A stretch of 64,000 nt of DNA from Poriferisodalis sp965205175 (GTDB lineage: Bacteria; Actinomycetota; Acidimicrobiia; Acidimicrobiales; Poriferisodalaceae): NCBI RefSeq assembly GCF_965205175.1, contig NZ_OZ242038.1, forward strand, positions 62,001-126,000, in the 5' to 3' direction. Of the stretch, positions 10,145 to 18,739 are shown piece by piece. The notes beneath the pieces were generated by a model. It did no database searches. It saw only the letters and a program-made list of their open reading frames with translations, and was not told where the DNA came from. A program made the position numbers and the translations under genes. Numbering within the stretch: the stretch's first letter is position 1; every line of letters begins with the position of its first letter.

Positions 10145-11521
10145 CTACAGCTCCGCTCCCCAGTCGTGCTGTTCGAGCATCTGGCGGATGTGCCCCAAGA
10201 AGCCCGCTGCGTAGCTGCCGTCGAATGCCCGGTGGTCCCAACCCATGGCCAGGTGGCCCACCGAATGCACGACGATGGCCTCATTGCCGAATCGGTCCGT
10301 GACCACCACCGGCCGCCGGGCGACGCCGTCAGTGGACAGCACGGCGACTTGGGGCTGATTGATGATGGCCGCAGTCGTGTAGGTGCCGAAGGAGCCGTTG
10401 TTGGAGATGGTGAAGGTGCCGCCGGCAATGTGGTCGGGCGTCAGGCGCCGCTCCCGAGCGCGGCCGGCCAACTCGTTCATCTTGCGGGCGACGCCTCGCA
10501 GGCTGAGTGCGTCGGCATCGTGGAGCACTGGCACGATCAGCCCCTCGTAGTCGAGGTCCACGGCGACGCCGATGTTCGGCCGGCGCCAGATGCGCAGGCC
10601 GCCCTCTTCTACCGAAGCGTTGATCCGCGGCCAATGCGCCAGCGCATCTGCGACTGCGACCACGATGAACGGCAGGTAGGTGAGGCTGAAGCCCTCCGCG
10701 GCCCGCCACTGTTCTCGATGGGCCCTGCGCACCTGTTCCACCTGCTCGTAGTCGACTTCCACAACGGTCAGCGCGTGCGGCGAGGTGACCGCCGAGTGCG
10801 CCATGTGCTCGCCGGTGCGTCGCCGAATGTTGTTGAAGGCCTCAAAGCACGAGTCTCCGTCGGTCCAGTCGGCCGTACCGGCAGCAGCCAGCGGCGCTGG
10901 CACCGAGCGAAGCGGCCGATCCGGCGGCGGGTCCTCACCGACTGACGGCCGAGCCGGTGTCGCCGCAGGCATGGCGGCGGCGCGCTGGCGCTCGTCGATG
11001 GCGTTGAGCACGTCGGATCGGGTGATACGACCGCCGACCCCAGTGCCCGCCAGCGCAGCGGGGTCCAAGCCGTGCTCACGAACCAGGCGCCGCACGACCG
11101 GCGAGAGCAGGTAGCCGCCGCTGCCGGTTGCGGGTCGGATGGACGCATGGTCAGCCAACCCGCTCTCACCCGTCCGAGTCGCAGGCTGCGCCGTCACGGC
11201 GCTGCCGGCATCGATTGGCGCTTCTTGCTGGGCCCCAACTGCGACGGACGCAGGGGCTGGGGCGGGCGGGGCCGAAGCGGCCGCGTCTGTCAGATCGACG
11301 ATGGCCAGCACCGTGCCCACATCCACGGTTTCGCCTTCGGGCACCCGAATCTCGGCGACGACGCCCTCCATAGGCGACGGCACCTCGCTGTCCACTTTGT
11401 CGGTGGACACCTCATAGAGCGTCTCGCCCAGCGTGACGGACTCGCCGGGGTGCTTGAACCAGCGGATGATCGTCCCTTCGGTCACGGTCTCACCGAGCTG
11501 GGGCAGCACGACCTCAGCCAT
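10145..11521 (-). CDS. Dihydrolipoyl acyltransferase (E2) of a 2-oxoacid dehydrogenase complex
   Basis: The protein has 458 residues. A single lipoyl domain (1-78) has the acceptor lysine K42 in STDKVDSEVPSP. An Ala/Pro-rich linker leads to a peripheral-subunit-binding domain (about 140-175, SPVVRRLVREHGLDP). The acetyltransferase-type catalytic domain ends with DHRAFDGS, giving H430 and D434 as the active site. Many actinobacterial E2 proteins have two or three lipoyl domains; this one has one. A GTG lies one codon before the ATG. Gene order lpd-E2-lipBA and the nearby aceE suggest it is the pyruvate dehydrogenase E2, but a 2-oxoglutarate or branched-chain role is possible. Confidence 0.9.
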   Translation of the reverse strand: MAEVVLPQLGETVTEGTIIRWFKHPGESVTLGETLYEVSTDKVDSEVPSPMEGVVAEIRVPEGETVDVGTVLAIVDLTDAAASAPPAPAPASVAVGAQQEAPIDAGSAVTAQPATRTGESGLADHASIRPATGSGGYLLSPVVRRLVREHGLDPAALAGTGVGGRITRSDVLNAIDERQRAAAMPAATPARPSVGEDPPPDRPLRSVPAPLAAAGTADWTDGDSCFEAFNNIRRRTGEHMAHSAVTSPHALTVVEVDYEQVEQVRRAHREQWRAAEGFSLTYLPFIVVAVADALAHWPRINASVEEGGLRIWRRPNIGVAVDLDYEGLIVPVLHDADALSLRGVARKMNELAGRARERRLTPDHIAGGTFTISNNGSFGTYTTAAIINQPQVAVLSTDGVARRPVVVTDRFGNEAIVVHSVGHLAMGWDHRAFDGSYAAGFLGHIRQMLEQHDWGAEL

Positions 11522-11613
11522 CACAAGCCTTCATGCAGCAACCGTCTTTCAGCAGTCTTCATGCAGCGTTGCGGCTTGTATTCGAGACCGGCGTCTGCGT
11601 CATCTCGGACAGT

Positions 11614-13134
11614 TCATCCGTGGAGGCTGCGCCCCGTGAGCGACAGCATCGTCTCGCCGAACAGCTCCGACAGCGTGGGGTGCGGCTGCACGAGCGCCGC
11701 CACTTCCGCGACGGTGGCTTCCCAGTTGACCGCGAGATAGCCCTGACCCAACTGCTCGGTGACCCATGGCCCCATCATGTGAACACCCAGGATGCGCCCA
11801 GCGGCGCCGTCGGGCTGCCGCTCGGCCACGATCTTGACAAGACCTTCAGTGTCGTTGACGATCATGGCGCGCGAGTTGCCGCTGAAGCGGTGCTTGGAGA
11901 CCACCACGTCGAAGCCGGCCTCGCGGGCCGCCGCCTCGCTGAGCCCCGCGAAGGCCACCTCTGGGTGGCAGTAGATCGCCCACGGCACGTTCGCGTAGTC
12001 GACCGGCGCAGGCGACTCGCCGAGCATGTCCTGGGTTGCGACTATGGCCTCCGCGAATCCCACATGAGCAAGCTGGGGAGTATCGGTAAGGTCGCCGATG
12101 GCGTAAACGCCGGCCATGGAGGTGCGGCACATCTCGTCGACCACGACGAAGCCACGCTCGTCCAGCTGGACCCCGGTGTCGTCAAGGCCGAGGTGATCCG
12201 CGAACGGACGGCGGCCGACCGATACCACCACCGCATCGACCTCGACTGACTCGGGATCAACGGACGCGGGCTCAGCGGCACCAGCACTGCTTGGGTTAGC
12301 CCTGCCGGGTCGGGACGCCACGCTGTAGTACACCGTCGTGCCGGTGGCGTCGCCAGTTACAGCGTCACTGCCTTTGGGGGTGTGTCCGGTCACCTCGCAG
12401 CCCGTGCGCACCGTGATTCCTCGCTTGGCGAAGGCACGAGCGAGTGCCTTGGCGATGTCGGCATCGACGCCCGGAATGATCTGCGGCGCGTACTCGAGCA
12501 CGGTGACCTCAGCGCCGAGGTCGGCCAGCATCGAGGCGAACTCGCAGCCGATGGCGCCCCCGCCGATCACGGCCACGCGGCTGGGCACCTGTTCGAGGGC
12601 CAGAACCTCGTCGGACGTCATGACCAGCGTGCCGTCGCGCTCGAATCCCTGCAGCGTCCTCGGCACCGAACCGGCTGCGAGCAGGACATGATCGCCGTGC
12701 AGCGTCGCTTCGGCTGAGTTGCCCGAATCGACGACGACCGACCGGTCGGCGCACAGCCGGCCCGTGCCCTCGAAGACGGTGACCTTGCGCCGCCGCAGAA
12801 GGCCCTGCACACCCGTTTCGAGACTGTCCACGATGCGCTGCTTGCGGGCTTGCGAAACACCGAAGTCCAGCACCGGCGGCTCGACGTTGACGCCGAAATC
12901 AGCTGCTTCGCAGACGGTGCGCCACACGGCTGCGGTCTCCAGCAGCTCCTTGGCCGGAATGCAGCCGCGGTGCAAACACGTGCCTCCTAGCCGGTCACGC
13001 TCCACCAAGGCCACGCTCATGCCCGCAGCCCCGGCGTACAGCGCCGCGCCGTACCCCGCGGGGCCACCCCCGATCACCACCAGGTCGAACCGCTCAGTAC
13101 CGCTCGCCCCGCCAGTTCGTGCGTCGCCTGCCAT
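11614..13134 (-). CDS. lpd: Dihydrolipoamide dehydrogenase (E3)
   Basis: The protein has 506 residues. The FAD-binding Rossmann motif is VVIGGGPAGYGAA, the redox-active disulfide is C53/C58 in GGTCLHRGCIP, and an NAD-binding motif VIGGGAIGCEFAS follows. The dimerisation domain ends with the catalytic HPTLSE segment. It reoxidises dihydrolipoyl groups on E2 with NAD+. There is an extra Ser/Ala-rich insertion of about 30 residues around 295-325 in the NAD domain. The ATG at 13134 has a TACCCT hexamer 9 nt upstream and fits the start of the fold; longer frames upstream are not conserved. First gene of the lpd-E2-lipBA unit. Confidence 0.93.
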   Translation of the reverse strand: MAGDARTGGASGTERFDLVVIGGGPAGYGAALYAGAAGMSVALVERDRLGGTCLHRGCIPAKELLETAAVWRTVCEAADFGVNVEPPVLDFGVSQARKQRIVDSLETGVQGLLRRRKVTVFEGTGRLCADRSVVVDSGNSAEATLHGDHVLLAAGSVPRTLQGFERDGTLVMTSDEVLALEQVPSRVAVIGGGAIGCEFASMLADLGAEVTVLEYAPQIIPGVDADIAKALARAFAKRGITVRTGCEVTGHTPKGSDAVTGDATGTTVYYSVASRPGRANPSSAGAAEPASVDPESVEVDAVVVSVGRRPFADHLGLDDTGVQLDERGFVVVDEMCRTSMAGVYAIGDLTDTPQLAHVGFAEAIVATQDMLGESPAPVDYANVPWAIYCHPEVAFAGLSEAAAREAGFDVVVSKHRFSGNSRAMIVNDTEGLVKIVAERQPDGAAGRILGVHMMGPWVTEQLGQGYLAVNWEATVAEVAALVQPHPTLSELFGETMLSLTGRSLHG

Positions 13135-13143
13135 CGCGTAACG

Positions 13144-13149
13144 AGGGTA
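13144..13149 (-). promoter_or_regulatory. Predicted -10 element of lpd
   Basis: TACCCT on the minus strand ends 9 nt before the lpd ATG, consistent with a leaderless or nearly leaderless transcript for the lpd-E2-lipBA operon. Confidence 0.4.
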
Positions 13150-13275
13150 CGCCGCCAAGCGCAGTCGCCCGCACGAACCCTCCGGCGGCGCCCATTGGTT
13201 CCCAGTGTTCCAGCCAGCACCGTGCAACCGGCATCACGGGCCAACAACATCCATAGGTGACGCGCCGAGCTAGAG

Positions 13276-13365
13276 CTAGAGCGCGATGAGGACTTGGACT
13301 GCGAACGCAACGAGGATGAGCAGGCCGGTGGCGAGCGCTAGGGCGATGAGTGTTCGCGTGCTCAC
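13276..13365 (-). CDS. Possible 29-residue single-helix membrane protein
   Basis: A GTG-started frame encodes 29 residues: STRT, then one continuous hydrophobic helix of about 24 residues, with no other feature. The composition is that of a membrane helix rather than of random high-GC DNA. It lies 141 bp upstream of lpd on the same strand and divergent from the thioredoxin-like gene. No clear ribosome binding site is seen. Function unknown; it may be a short membrane peptide or chance. Confidence 0.35.
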   Translation of the reverse strand: MSTRTLIALALATGLLILVAFAVQVLIAL

Positions 13366-13540
13366 GGAATCGACGGTAACCCGCGGCAGCGGCCGGGAGC
13401 AGCGAGTGGCGGGGCGCGGACAATGCTCGGCGCTCGGCAGTGTCGGCAAGTAGGCACGGTCGGCGGTGTCGGCAGACGGGCATGGGCGGGTGCGGCAGCA
13501 GGGGCGGGCGCGGTGGCTGGGTGCCAGTCCGTACTGGCGG

Positions 13541-13546
13541 TAGCGT
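13541..13546 (+). promoter_or_regulatory. Predicted -10 element of the thioredoxin-like selenoprotein gene
   Basis: TAGCGT ends 7 nt before the GTG at 13554. This supports that GTG as the true start and suggests a leaderless mRNA. Confidence 0.45.
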
Positions 13547-13553
13547 CGTCGGG

Positions 13554-14279
13554 GTGACGAGTTCGGTGCGCCGAGCGGCTTTCTGGGGTGCGGTGGTGTT
13601 TGCTGCTGCAGGAATGCTGGCTGCGACCGCTGGGTGCCAGAGCGATCCCGGTGGTTCGACGCAGGTGACCGCTGCGGCGACTTCGCCAGATCAGGCGATC
13701 GCCACCACTGCACCCGCCTCCACACGTGACGACGGCACCACTGCATCCGGCTCGACTGCTGCGCTCCCCGACGGCGGCAGCACTGCGCTGCCGGGCGACG
13801 GCACCGAAGACGCAGCGTCCACCGAGCCTGCGGCAGCGACCGCAACGACTGCCCAGGTGCCTGCTGCCACCGAGACCCGGCCCGAGATCTTGCTGCTGGC
13901 AGGGGCGCAGCTCGACGGGCAGCCGTTCGACCTGGCCACCACCGCGGGCAACGACATTCTTCTGTGGTTCTGGGCACCATGGTGATCGTCGTGCAATCGA
14001 GAGGCGCCTGCGGTCGCAGAGCTGAAGTCCGTCCACGGCGACGAACTGCACATCGTCGGCGTGCCCGGCGGTGACACCCAGCACGCTTACCGAGGCTTCG
14101 TTGCCAAGCACCGCCTGAGCGACATCCCTCAGGCCGCGAACCTCGGCGGCGACCTGTGGGTGCAGTTCGGGGTGACATCGCAGCCGCGGTGGATCCTGGT
14201 GCGCGCCGACGGCACCATCGAACGCGGCAGTGGCACTATTCCCGACAACATCGTCGCCGACGCGCTGTCGCCGGCCTGA
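13554..14279 (+). CDS. Thioredoxin-like (TlpA/DsbE-type) lipoprotein, predicted selenoprotein with TGA at 13983-13985 read as Sec
   Basis: Read through one TGA, the frame gives 241 residues. A lipoprotein signal (lipobox before C28, ATAGC) is followed by a Ser/Thr/Ala-rich linker to about residue 108 and a thioredoxin fold. The active site reads FWAPW-U144-S-S-C147, where related DsbE/MPT53-like proteins have WCxxC. The fold continues past the TGA in the same frame with the cis-proline stretch TSQPRW and the end of the domain, so the downstream half is clearly coding. A hairpin 26 nt after the TGA fits a bacterial SECIS. It should act outside the membrane as a thiol/disulfide or peroxide-reducing enzyme. 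The alternative is a TGC-to-TGA nonsense mutation, made less likely by the hairpin and by a second selenoprotein in the window. Gene callers would end it at residue 143. Confidence 0.8.
14006..14022 (+). promoter_or_regulatory. Predicted bacterial SECIS hairpin in the thioredoxin-like gene
   Basis: The 5' arm GCCTGC (14006-14011), tetraloop GGTC (14012-14015) and 3' arm GCAG-A-GC (14016-14022, A14020 bulged) form six pairs. The loop starts with G and lies 26 nt after the TGA, inside the 16-37 nt range described for bacterial SECIS elements. The GGUC loop is the same as the apical loop of E. coli fdhF. Confidence 0.6.
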
Positions 14280-14312
14280 GCAGGTACTGGGCCAACAGCC
14301 GACAGTCAGGCA

Positions 14313-14792
14313 GTGACGCAGATGGGCGAGCGCAGCAGGCAGCGAAGCGTGAGTGCGGAGCGGCTCATCGCCGCGCCGGCAGAACGCATCTTCGCCGTGC
14401 TGACCGATCCGAGCCGCCACTGCGAGATCGACGGCTCCGGCACCGTCTCGCGCCTCGTCTCCGGCGATGCTCCGCTCTCGCTCGGCAGCACCTTCTCGAT
14501 GAACATGAAGCTCGGCATCCGTTACACCATCAAGAATCGGGTGCTGGAATTCGAGGAGAACCGCCTCATCGCCTGGGCGCACTTCTACGGCCATCGCTGG
14601 AGATTCGAGCTCGAGTCGCAGCCAGACGGCGGCACGCTGGTACGGGAGACGTTCGACTGGTCAACGGCGCTCTTGCCGTGGACTATCGAACTCATCGGCG
14701 CACCTCGCAAGAACCATCCGGCGATGGAGCAGACGCTCGAACGCCTGGAGACGCTCGTCGCCGGAGACTCCACCGAAGACCAGCCGAACTAG
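14313..14792 (+). CDS. SRPBCC (START/polyketide-cyclase-like) family protein
   Basis: The protein has 159 residues with the SRPBCC helix-grip pattern: an N-terminal strand (SVSAERLIAAPAERIFAVL), a central sheet, and a long C-terminal helix (PAMEQTLERLETLVAG). Members bind hydrophobic ligands or act as stress-response and cyclase-like proteins; no ligand can be named. The GTG at 14313 has GACAGT 6 nt upstream, and an in-frame ATG lies three codons later. Its end overlaps the convergent RNase H-SLOG gene by 4 bp. It follows the selenoprotein gene by 33 bp but probably has its own promoter. Confidence 0.75.
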   Translation: MTQMGERSRQRSVSAERLIAAPAERIFAVLTDPSRHCEIDGSGTVSRLVSGDAPLSLGSTFSMNMKLGIRYTIKNRVLEFEENRLIAWAHFYGHRWRFELESQPDGGTLVRETFDWSTALLPWTIELIGAPRKNHPAMEQTLERLETLVAGDSTEDQPN

Positions 14793-15910
14793 TCGGGCTC
14801 TACCACCATCACGTCGTCCAGCGCCTCCTCCAAGCGCCGATGCAAGTCCGCCAAGGAGCGGTCGTCGGCTCTGCGAACCAGGATCGCCTCGTCGCAGTTG
14901 CGCAAGAACCACGTGTCGCGCCGCCGCATCGCCTTGCCGAACGCCTCCCCGTCGATGGGGGCAGCCGCGCTCAGCACGAATTCACGCATTGCTCGGCCTC
15001 GCAGTTCGGCAAAGCGCCGGCGTGCAGGTCCTCGCCACCGACGCTCGACGCCCTCGAAGGCGAGCACCGCGACATACGGCACGCCGGCCGCGAGCGCGGC
15101 CTCGGCACCGAGCGTCTCCGCCCCGAGGCCCAGACCGGTCGCCACAAGCAGGTCCGGGTGCATCTGACGCTTGGCTGCCAGCACATCGCTGAGCCGGCGA
15201 AGCACGCGGCGAGACGTGGAGTTCTCGTCGTAGCCGCCGAGTTCCGGCGGGCGGTGGCCCAGGATCGCCAGCACATGTCCGGTGATTTCACGGTTCGCGC
15301 GGTTCGGGCTGCCCGACGTGCGCCCCCGCGACCGCCCGCCCGCCGATTCCGGCCGGCTGTCCCTCGCTGCGCGTTCGGCTGCGGCACCTGCAGCGCCTGC
15401 GCACTCGCGCGTTCGGGGGTCGACAAGCTGATCCAGCACGTCGTCGCTGAACCGCCTGCCGCTGCGTCCCTCGCGAGCACCAGCGGCAGCCACGGCCAGC
15501 AGATCGGCGGCAGAGTTCAGGCGCTGCCCTGCGTGGCCCTTCACCCAGGCAAAAGTGACGTCGCCCCTGCTCAGCACCGCATCGATGAACGGTTCCCACA
15601 AGTCACGGTTGGCCACCGGCTTGCGTGCCGAGTTCAGCCAGTTGCGCCGATGCCAGCCCTTCCACCACTCGTCGGTGAAGCACTTCACCACGTAGGTGGA
15701 GTCGCTGACCACACGCAGCGGCCCGTCCAAGTCCGCCACGGCCTGCGCCGCCGCCGCGACCTCCATGCGCTGATTGGTGGCGGACGGCTCGTACCCGCTG
15801 GCCCACGGCCCGCCGTCGACGACGTAGGCCCAGCCGCCCGGCCCGGGATTGCCCAAGCAGGAGCCGTCGGTGAAGACCTCCAGCGCCGAACCGTTCGGCT
15901 GCTGACTCAT
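14789..15910 (-). CDS. RNase HI fused to a SLOG (YpsA/DUF1273-like) domain
   Basis: The protein has 373 residues. The RNase HI domain (about 8-145) has D15, E50, D70, H126 and D136 in the expected motifs (FTDGSCLGNPG, NQRMEV, SDSTYV, VKGHAG), so it should cleave RNA in RNA-DNA hybrids. An Ala/Arg-rich linker (150-205) joins a second domain (about 212-373) that begins ILGHRPPELGGY, with the nucleotide-binding turn ATGLGLGAETLGAEAAL and the later VLAFEG. This matches the YpsA/DprA-like SLOG Rossmann fold, which binds nucleotides or nucleic acids. The ATG at 15910 starts exactly at the RNase fold. Divergent from aceE. The role of the fused SLOG domain is unknown. Confidence 0.85.
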   Translation of the reverse strand: MSQQPNGSALEVFTDGSCLGNPGPGGWAYVVDGGPWASGYEPSATNQRMEVAAAAQAVADLDGPLRVVSDSTYVVKCFTDEWWKGWHRRNWLNSARKPVANRDLWEPFIDAVLSRGDVTFAWVKGHAGQRLNSAADLLAVAAAGAREGRSGRRFSDDVLDQLVDPRTRECAGAAGAAAERAARDSRPESAGGRSRGRTSGSPNRANREITGHVLAILGHRPPELGGYDENSTSRRVLRRLSDVLAAKRQMHPDLLVATGLGLGAETLGAEAALAAGVPYVAVLAFEGVERRWRGPARRRFAELRGRAMREFVLSAAAPIDGEAFGKAMRRRDTWFLRNCDEAILVRRADDRSLADLHRRLEEALDDVMVVEPD

Positions 15911-15981
15911 CTCGGGTCCCCGTTCGTGCGGTCTGCGGGTGCTGGCTGCCTCTGGCTCATCGAGATGCGAGACTAGAACCC

Positions 15982-18684
15982 ATGCTCTTCGACGGGCTGC
16001 GCGAGCAGATCCCCGACATCGACCCCGAGGAAACCGACGACTGGCTGCAGTCGTTCGCGGCAGTCGTCGAGGAGCGAGGCAAGAACCGCGCACGCTTCCT
16101 GATCCGTCGGCTCATGTCCAAGGCGCGCGAGCTGCAGGTCGACTTTCCCGCCACCGTCTCCACCCCGTACATCAACACCATCGCGCCGGAGGCCGAGCCG
16201 TGGTTCCCCGGCGACGAGGAGATCGAGAAGCGTCTGCGGGCCTTCATCCGCTGGAACGCCGTGGCCATGGTGACCCACGCCAACTCCTGGGCGGACGGCA
16301 TCGGCGGCCATCTGTCCACCTTCGCCAGCTCGGCAGCTCTCTACGACGTGGGCTTCAACCACTTCTGGCACGGCAAGGACGACGGCGAACCCGGCGACCA
16401 CATCTACATCCAAGGCCATGCTGCGCCCGGCATCTATGCCCGGGCCTACCTCGAAGGCCGCCTCGACGACACTGACCTCGAGCACTTCCGTCGCGAGATC
16501 GGCCGGACGGGGTTGTCGTCGTACCCGCACCCGCGCCTCATGCCCGAGTTCTGGGAGTTCCCGACCGTCTCGATGGGACTCGGGCCGATCATGGCGATCT
16601 ACCAAGCTCGCTTCAACCGCTACCTGCACCATCGCCGCATCGACAACACCGCAGCCTCCAAGGTGTGGTGCTTCGTGGGCGACGGCGAGACCGACGAGCC
16701 CGAGACTCTCGGCGCGCTCCATCTGGCGGCGCGGGAACGGCTCGACAACCTGATCTTCGTGGTCAACTGCAACCTGCAGCGCCTCGACGGGCCGGTGCGC
16801 GGCAACGGGAAGATCATCCAGGAACTCGAAGCCAACTTCCGAGGCTCGGGCTGGAACGTGATCAAGGTGATCTGGGGCGGCCGCTGGGACGAGCTGCTGG
16901 CTCGCGACCGCGACGGCGTGCTGCTCAACAAGATGAACGACACCATCGACGGCGAGTACCAGCGCTACTCGGTGGAGAGCGGCGCATACATCCGCGAGAA
17001 GTTCTTCGGACCCGATCCGCGATTGCGCAAGATGGTCGCACATCTCTCCGACGAGGAGCTGCAGACGCTCCCCCGTGGCGGCCACGACTACAAGAAGCTC
17101 TACGCGGCGTACCGAGCAGCGATGGAGCACGAAGGCAGTCCCACGGTCATCTTGACCAAGACGGTCAAGGGCTGGACGCTGGGGCCCGACCTGGAAGCCC
17201 GCAACGCCACGCATCAGATCAAGAAGCTGAGCCGCGAACAGCTCCTGACCATCCGTGAACGGCTGCGGCTGCACGCTGAGATCGACGCCGATTTCGATCC
17301 CGACGATCCGCCGTATTGCCGGTTCGTTCCTGGCAGCGCCGAGCACGAGTACCTGATGGCTCGCCGCAAGGCACTCAACGGACCGCTGCCCAAGCGGATG
17401 CGCAACTGGTGCCGCAAGGCGCTGCCGATGCCGAGTTCGGCCCCGTTCTCGGAGTTCGCGGCCGGCTCCGGCGAGATGGCGGTGTCGACCACCATGGCCT
17501 TCACCCGCATGCTGCGGGCGATGACCCGCGAACCCGGTTTCGGCGAACGGGTCGTGCCGATCATCCCCGACGAAGCCCGCACGTTCGGCATGGACTCGCT
17601 GTTCCGGGAACTGGGCATCTACGCCAGCCAAGGGCAGCTCTATGAACCGGTGGATCACGACCTGCTGCTGTCCTACACCGAGCACATCGACGGCCAGATC
17701 CTCGAAGAAGGCATCACCGAGGCGGGGGCGCTGGCCAGCTTCACCGCCGCGGCGACCTCCTACGCAACTCGCGGCGTGGCGATGGTGCCCTTCTACACGT
17801 TCTATTCGATGTTCGGCTTCCAGCGGGTGGGCGACATGATCTGGGCGCTGGCAGACATGCGAGGGCGCGGCTTTCTGATGGGCGCGACTGCTGGTCGGAC
17901 GACGCTGATGGGCGAAGGCCTGCAGCACCAGGACGGTCACTCGCCGCTGCTGGCCTCGGTGGTGCCGCCTTGCCAGGCCTACGACCCGGCGTTCGCCTAC
18001 GAGCTTGCGGCCGTGGTGCAGGACGGGATTCGCCGCATGTACGGCGACGGCGAGGACGTCTTCTACTACCTGACGATCTACAACGAGAACTACATTCAGC
18101 CGCCGGCACCGGACGACCTCGCGGTCGGCGACTTGCTGGCCGGGCTGTACCGCTATGCCGTGCCTCCCACGGGCCGCGCCCATGGCGGCACCATCCTGTT
18201 CTCCGGCTCGGCACAGGGAGCTGCGCGGGCTGCGGCGGAGCTGCTCGCGGCCGAGCACGACGTCGGCGTCGATCTGTGGAGTGCTACCTCGTACAAGGCG
18301 TTGCGGGAGGAGGCGCTGTCGTGCGAGCGCTGGAACACCCTGCATCCTGAAGATCCGCAGCGCTTGCCCTTCGTCACCCGTCAGCTGGCGAACGGCATCG
18401 GCCCAGTCGTCGCCGTCACCGACTTCATGCGTGCCGTGCCGGACCAGGTGTCGCGCTGGATCGGCCGCGACTACACCTCGCTGGGCACCGACGGCTTCGG
18501 GCACAGCGACACCCGCAGCCGCCTGCGGGAGCACTTCGAGACTACGGCCGAGCACATCACCGTCGCGGTGCTGTGGCGCCTCGCCGAGCTGGGCGAGATC
18601 GACGCGTCGTTGGTGACCGAGGCCATCAAGCGCTACGGACTGGCGACCGACAGCGCCGATCCATGGTCGCCTTCGGTGCATTGA
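15982..18684 (+). CDS. aceE: Pyruvate dehydrogenase E1, homodimeric type
   Basis: The protein has 900 residues, the full length of AceE. The start MLFDGLREQIPDIDPEETDD is typical, and the thiamine-diphosphate motif is GDGETDEPETLGAL ending in NCNLQRLDGPVRG. Active-site histidines lie in IQGHAAPGIYAR and in GLQHQDGHS. It decarboxylates pyruvate and acetylates the lipoyl group of E2. In actinobacteria AceE works with a separately encoded E2 and Lpd; here both lie 3-5 kb away on the opposite strand. A GAGACT hexamer sits 7 nt before the ATG, so a leaderless transcript is possible. No anomalies seen. Confidence 0.96.
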   Translation: MLFDGLREQIPDIDPEETDDWLQSFAAVVEERGKNRARFLIRRLMSKARELQVDFPATVSTPYINTIAPEAEPWFPGDEEIEKRLRAFIRWNAVAMVTHANSWADGIGGHLSTFASSAALYDVGFNHFWHGKDDGEPGDHIYIQGHAAPGIYARAYLEGRLDDTDLEHFRREIGRTGLSSYPHPRLMPEFWEFPTVSMGLGPIMAIYQARFNRYLHHRRIDNTAASKVWCFVGDGETDEPETLGALHLAARERLDNLIFVVNCNLQRLDGPVRGNGKIIQELEANFRGSGWNVIKVIWGGRWDELLARDRDGVLLNKMNDTIDGEYQRYSVESGAYIREKFFGPDPRLRKMVAHLSDEELQTLPRGGHDYKKLYAAYRAAMEHEGSPTVILTKTVKGWTLGPDLEARNATHQIKKLSREQLLTIRERLRLHAEIDADFDPDDPPYCRFVPGSAEHEYLMARRKALNGPLPKRMRNWCRKALPMPSSAPFSEFAAGSGEMAVSTTMAFTRMLRAMTREPGFGERVVPIIPDEARTFGMDSLFRELGIYASQGQLYEPVDHDLLLSYTEHIDGQILEEGITEAGALASFTAAATSYATRGVAMVPFYTFYSMFGFQRVGDMIWALADMRGRGFLMGATAGRTTLMGEGLQHQDGHSPLLASVVPPCQAYDPAFAYELAAVVQDGIRRMYGDGEDVFYYLTIYNENYIQPPAPDDLAVGDLLAGLYRYAVPPTGRAHGGTILFSGSAQGAARAAAELLAAEHDVGVDLWSATSYKALREEALSCERWNTLHPEDPQRLPFVTRQLANGIGPVVAVTDFMRAVPDQVSRWIGRDYTSLGTDGFGHSDTRSRLREHFETTAEHITVAVLWRLAELGEIDASLVTEAIKRYGLATDSADPWSPSVH

Positions 18685-18739
18685 GCGGCGTCTCGCAATC
18701 GGTGTCTCAGCCACCGTCAGCGCTCGGCACACTGGCTTG

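Noticed and set aside
14061..14279. A separate 72-residue gene after the thioredoxin-like fragment
   Set aside because: Same frame as the upstream fragment and holding the cis-Pro half of the same thioredoxin fold, so it is one gene read through TGA.
15973..18732. A 919-residue open frame antisense to aceE
   Set aside because: High-GC codon bias leaves long open frames opposite real genes. It has no recognisable domain and aceE on the other strand is beyond doubt. The same applies to the long antisense frames at 2020-3213, 28072-29508 and 35234-38116.
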